DNA of 7,059 nucleotides from Clostridia bacterium (GTDB lineage: Bacteria > Bacillota_A > Clostridia > Christensenellales > Aristaeellaceae), in contig JAFXMP010000203.1 of the NCBI GenBank assembly GCA_017530275.1, forward strand, positions 1 through 7,059, in the 5' to 3' direction. The position numbers and the translations under genes were made by a program. Under the pieces are notes generated by a model. It was given only the letters and a program-made list of their open reading frames with translations. It ran no database searches and had not been told where the DNA came from. This document shows positions 5,019 through 7,059 of this stretch, piece by piece; positions within the stretch are counted from its first letter, which is position 1, and each line of letters starts with the position of its first letter.

Positions 5019-6839
5019 ATGCAGAGAATGGGCCCGATGGGGCGCGGCTTTATGACCGAGGAGGAAAAGGCAAACCGGCCGAAGGTCACATGGGCGCTGC
5101 TCAAACGCGTATTTTCCTATTTGAAACCCTATTGGAAGCAATTCCTGGTCATATTGGCCGCAATCGCCGTTTCCAGCCTGCTGGGGCTGTATCCCTCCGT
5201 GCTGACGGGGCGCATCGTGGACGCGCTGGCAAACCGGGAGGGCGTATCGGTGCTGGTCAAATGGATCCTGCTGTCCCTGGCGGTCACGGTCGTCAGCAGC
5301 TTGATCGGCGTGGGGCAGAATTATCTGAACAGCTGGATCGCCCAGCACATCACCTTTGATATGCGCAACAAAATGTACGCGCACCTGCAGCAGATGAGCC
5401 AGCGGTTTTTCACCTCCAATAACCAGGGCGATATCATCACCCGCATGACCAGCGATATTTCCGGCGTGCAGTCCGTCATCACCAGCACGTTCACCTCGAT
5501 CCTTTCCAATTCCATCACGCTGATCGCCGCGCTCGCGGTGATGTACCGGCGCAATTGGATGCTGGCGACGCTGGGCGTGCTGGTGATCCCGCTGTTCGTG
5601 CTCCCCTCGCGCCACGCGGGCAAAACGCGCTGGACGCTCACCCGCGAATCCCAGGCGTGCAACGATGAAATCAACGGCATCCTGAACGAAACGCTGTCCG
5701 TCAGCGGGCAGCTGCTGGTGAAGCTCTTTGGCAAGGAAGCCTATGAATACGCGCGCTACCGCGAAGTGAACAAGAAAATGATCAAGCTCAACATCCGCGA
5801 GAGCATGGCGGGCCGCTGGTTTTTCATGGTCATTTCCATTTTCTCCTCGATCGGGCCCATGCTGCTCTATCTGGTGGGCGGCGTGCTGATGATGGAATAC
5901 GGCCAGGACATCACCGTGGGCGATATCACCGTGATGGTGGCGCTCCTCGGGCGCATGTATGGGCCGGTCAACAGCCTGCTCAACATCCAGGTGGAATGGA
6001 TCCGCTCCATGGCGCTCTTTACCCGCATTTTTGAATACTTCGATCTGCCCGTGGAGGTGCAGAACGCGCCCGACGCCGTCACGCCCGCCTCCTGCGATGG
6101 CAGCGTCGCCTTTTCGCACGTCGATTTTTCCTATGACAGCGAGCGCCAGATCCTCCACGACGTGTCCTTCACCCTGAACGCCGGGCACTCGGTCGCCATC
6201 GTCGGGCCGTCCGGCTCCGGCAAAAGCACCATGATCCACCTGATCCCCCGCCTCTACGATTGCCAGGGCGGAGAGGTGCTCTTTGGCGGCGTGGACGTAA
6301 AGAAGCTCGATCTGGGCTTTTTGCGCAGAAACGTCGGCATCGTGAGCCAGGAAACGTACCTCTTTAACGGCACCATCCGGGAAAACCTGCTCTACGCCAA
6401 GCCCGACGCCACCGAACAGGAATTGATCGAGGCCTGCAAAAAGGCGAATATTTACGATTTCGTGTTGAAGCAGGAAAAGGGCCTGGATGCCATGGTCGGC
6501 AATCGCGGCCTGAAGCTCTCCGGCGGCGAAAAACAGCGCCTGAGCATCGCCCGCGTGCTGCTCAAGGACCCGGCGCTCCTCATCTTTGACGAGGCGACCT
6601 CCGCCCTCGATTCCATCTCCGAGGCCAGGATCCAGGAGGCCATCGAACCCATCATCAAAGAACGCACCAGCATCCTTATCGCCCACCGCCTCTCCACCAT
6701 CCTCGCCGCGGATGAGATCCTCGTCGTCAAGGATGGCCGCATCGTCGAACGCGGCGTCCATGCCGACCTGGTCCGCTCCGGCGGCGTCTATACCGAGCTC
6801 TACGAAACGCAGTTCAAAAAAGCGCTGGAAGTGAAATAA
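5019..6839 (+). CDS. ABC exporter half-transporter (fused permease and ATPase), 606 aa
   Basis: This inner-membrane ABC exporter carries a six-helix permease and an ATPase in one chain, and works as a dimer that exports a substrate at the cost of ATP. AAGGAGG (5007-5013) lies 5 nt before the ATG. Hydrophobic segments lie at about residues 41-61, 79-99, 155-176, 180-197, 267-292 and 297-313. The ATPase part spans about 362-600 and all its motifs are intact: Walker A GPSGSGKST 396-404 (Lys402), Q-loop Gln444, signature LSGGEKQ 500-506, Walker B ALLIFDE 519-525 with catalytic Glu525, D-loop SALD 528-531 and switch His556. The length is normal for MsbA/MdlB-like multidrug or lipid exporters. No partner half-transporter lies in the window, so it may be a homodimer or have a partner elsewhere. 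The substrate cannot be told. There is no own promoter in the 107-bp gap and no protease or leader-peptide domain. Confidence 0.97.
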   Translation: MQRMGPMGRGFMTEEEKANRPKVTWALLKRVFSYLKPYWKQFLVILAAIAVSSLLGLYPSVLTGRIVDALANREGVSVLVKWILLSLAVTVVSSLIGVGQNYLNSWIAQHITFDMRNKMYAHLQQMSQRFFTSNNQGDIITRMTSDISGVQSVITSTFTSILSNSITLIAALAVMYRRNWMLATLGVLVIPLFVLPSRHAGKTRWTLTRESQACNDEINGILNETLSVSGQLLVKLFGKEAYEYARYREVNKKMIKLNIRESMAGRWFFMVISIFSSIGPMLLYLVGGVLMMEYGQDITVGDITVMVALLGRMYGPVNSLLNIQVEWIRSMALFTRIFEYFDLPVEVQNAPDAVTPASCDGSVAFSHVDFSYDSERQILHDVSFTLNAGHSVAIVGPSGSGKSTMIHLIPRLYDCQGGEVLFGGVDVKKLDLGFLRRNVGIVSQETYLFNGTIRENLLYAKPDATEQELIEACKKANIYDFVLKQEKGLDAMVGNRGLKLSGGEKQRLSIARVLLKDPALLIFDEATSALDSISEARIQEAIEPIIKERTSILIAHRLSTILAADEILVVKDGRIVERGVHADLVRSGGVYTELYETQFKKALEVK

Positions 6840-6847
6840 AAAAAGTT

Positions 6848-7055
6848 TCTTCACGGATTGTTAGGGAATCGTTCAATCAACCAAAAACCTTTGATGTCAT
6901 CCCGACCGAAGCGGAGCGCCAGCGAAGCGGAGTGGAGGGATCTCCCTCCCTGCCGGGCGATTGACTCTGAGATCCCTCGGCTGCGCTTCGCCTCTCAGCT
7001 CCGCTTCGCTCGGGATGACATTTGAGGGCTCTCTTTCCCTAAGTTTCCGTGAAGA
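6848..7055. repeat. Two-layer palindromic repeat element, copy 2
   Basis: The outer arms are TCTTCACGGA-N3-TTAGGGAA (6848-6868) and its inverse TTCCCTAA-N3-TCCGTGAAGA (7035-7055), 18 of 21 positions complementary. Inside lies the core palindrome with ends TGTCATCCCGA (6895-6905) and TCGGGATGACA (7010-7020). Core arms 6895-6944 and 6969-7020 align over about 50 bp with few mismatches. It begins 9 nt after the transporter stop codon, so its RNA could fold into a long hairpin that ends or protects that mRNA. It has no coding capacity. It is shared with 2443-2687, where the layers are less complete. Confidence 0.85.
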
Positions 7056-7059
7056 GCCT

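Noticed and set aside
4896..6854. 652-codon open frame on the - strand over the ABC transporter
   Set aside because: The + strand encodes a complete ABC exporter with every ATPase motif. The - strand product is His/Asp/Gly-rich shadow sequence typical of biased codons.

Overview
The window looks like a chromosomal segment of an uncultured Bacillota bacterium, probably a gut or rumen member of class Clostridia. The evidence is the style of the rRNA operon, strong AAGGAGG-type ribosome binding sites, MKK-type signal peptides, TTGACA/TATAAT-like promoters with extended -10 elements, and roughly balanced to moderately high GC in genes with AT-rich gaps. A more exact placement is not possible from this sequence. 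All real genes read on the + strand.

Layout. 1-309 is the 3' end of a 23S rRNA gene. A long structured spacer follows, then 5S rRNA (592-709), tRNA-Asn(GUU) (717-788) and a GAAA-loop intrinsic terminator that ends the rRNA operon (793-829). The gap 830-1092 holds two candidate promoters, three 11-bp tandem units and an 8-bp inverted repeat. It leads to a 365-aa secreted protein of unknown function (1093-2190), closed by a strong terminator. The 2236-2892 gap has no convincing gene. It carries six G-runs that could form a G-quadruplex, and a palindromic repeat (2443-2569) followed by two copies of a second motif. A near-consensus promoter (2893-2921) and a folded leader drive a 611-aa secreted protein (3076-4911). 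That protein has repeated Cys-Cys-Cys-His modules, a Thr-Glu-Glu-Glu-Pro stalk and a C-terminal domain. After a 14-bp hairpin comes a complete ABC exporter half-transporter (5019-6839). The window ends in a second, better preserved copy of the palindromic repeat, here nested inside its own outer inverted repeats (6848-7055).

How the parts relate. The two secreted proteins have separate promoters and are not an operon. The ABC transporter has no obvious promoter, so it may be reached by read-through past the weak-tailed hairpin at 4946-4980. No known system (defence, CRISPR, phage, toxin-antitoxin) is visible. The least ordinary items are the modular Cys/His surface protein with its structured leader, the two-layer palindromic repeat, and the 280-nt insert-like spacer between 23S and 5S.
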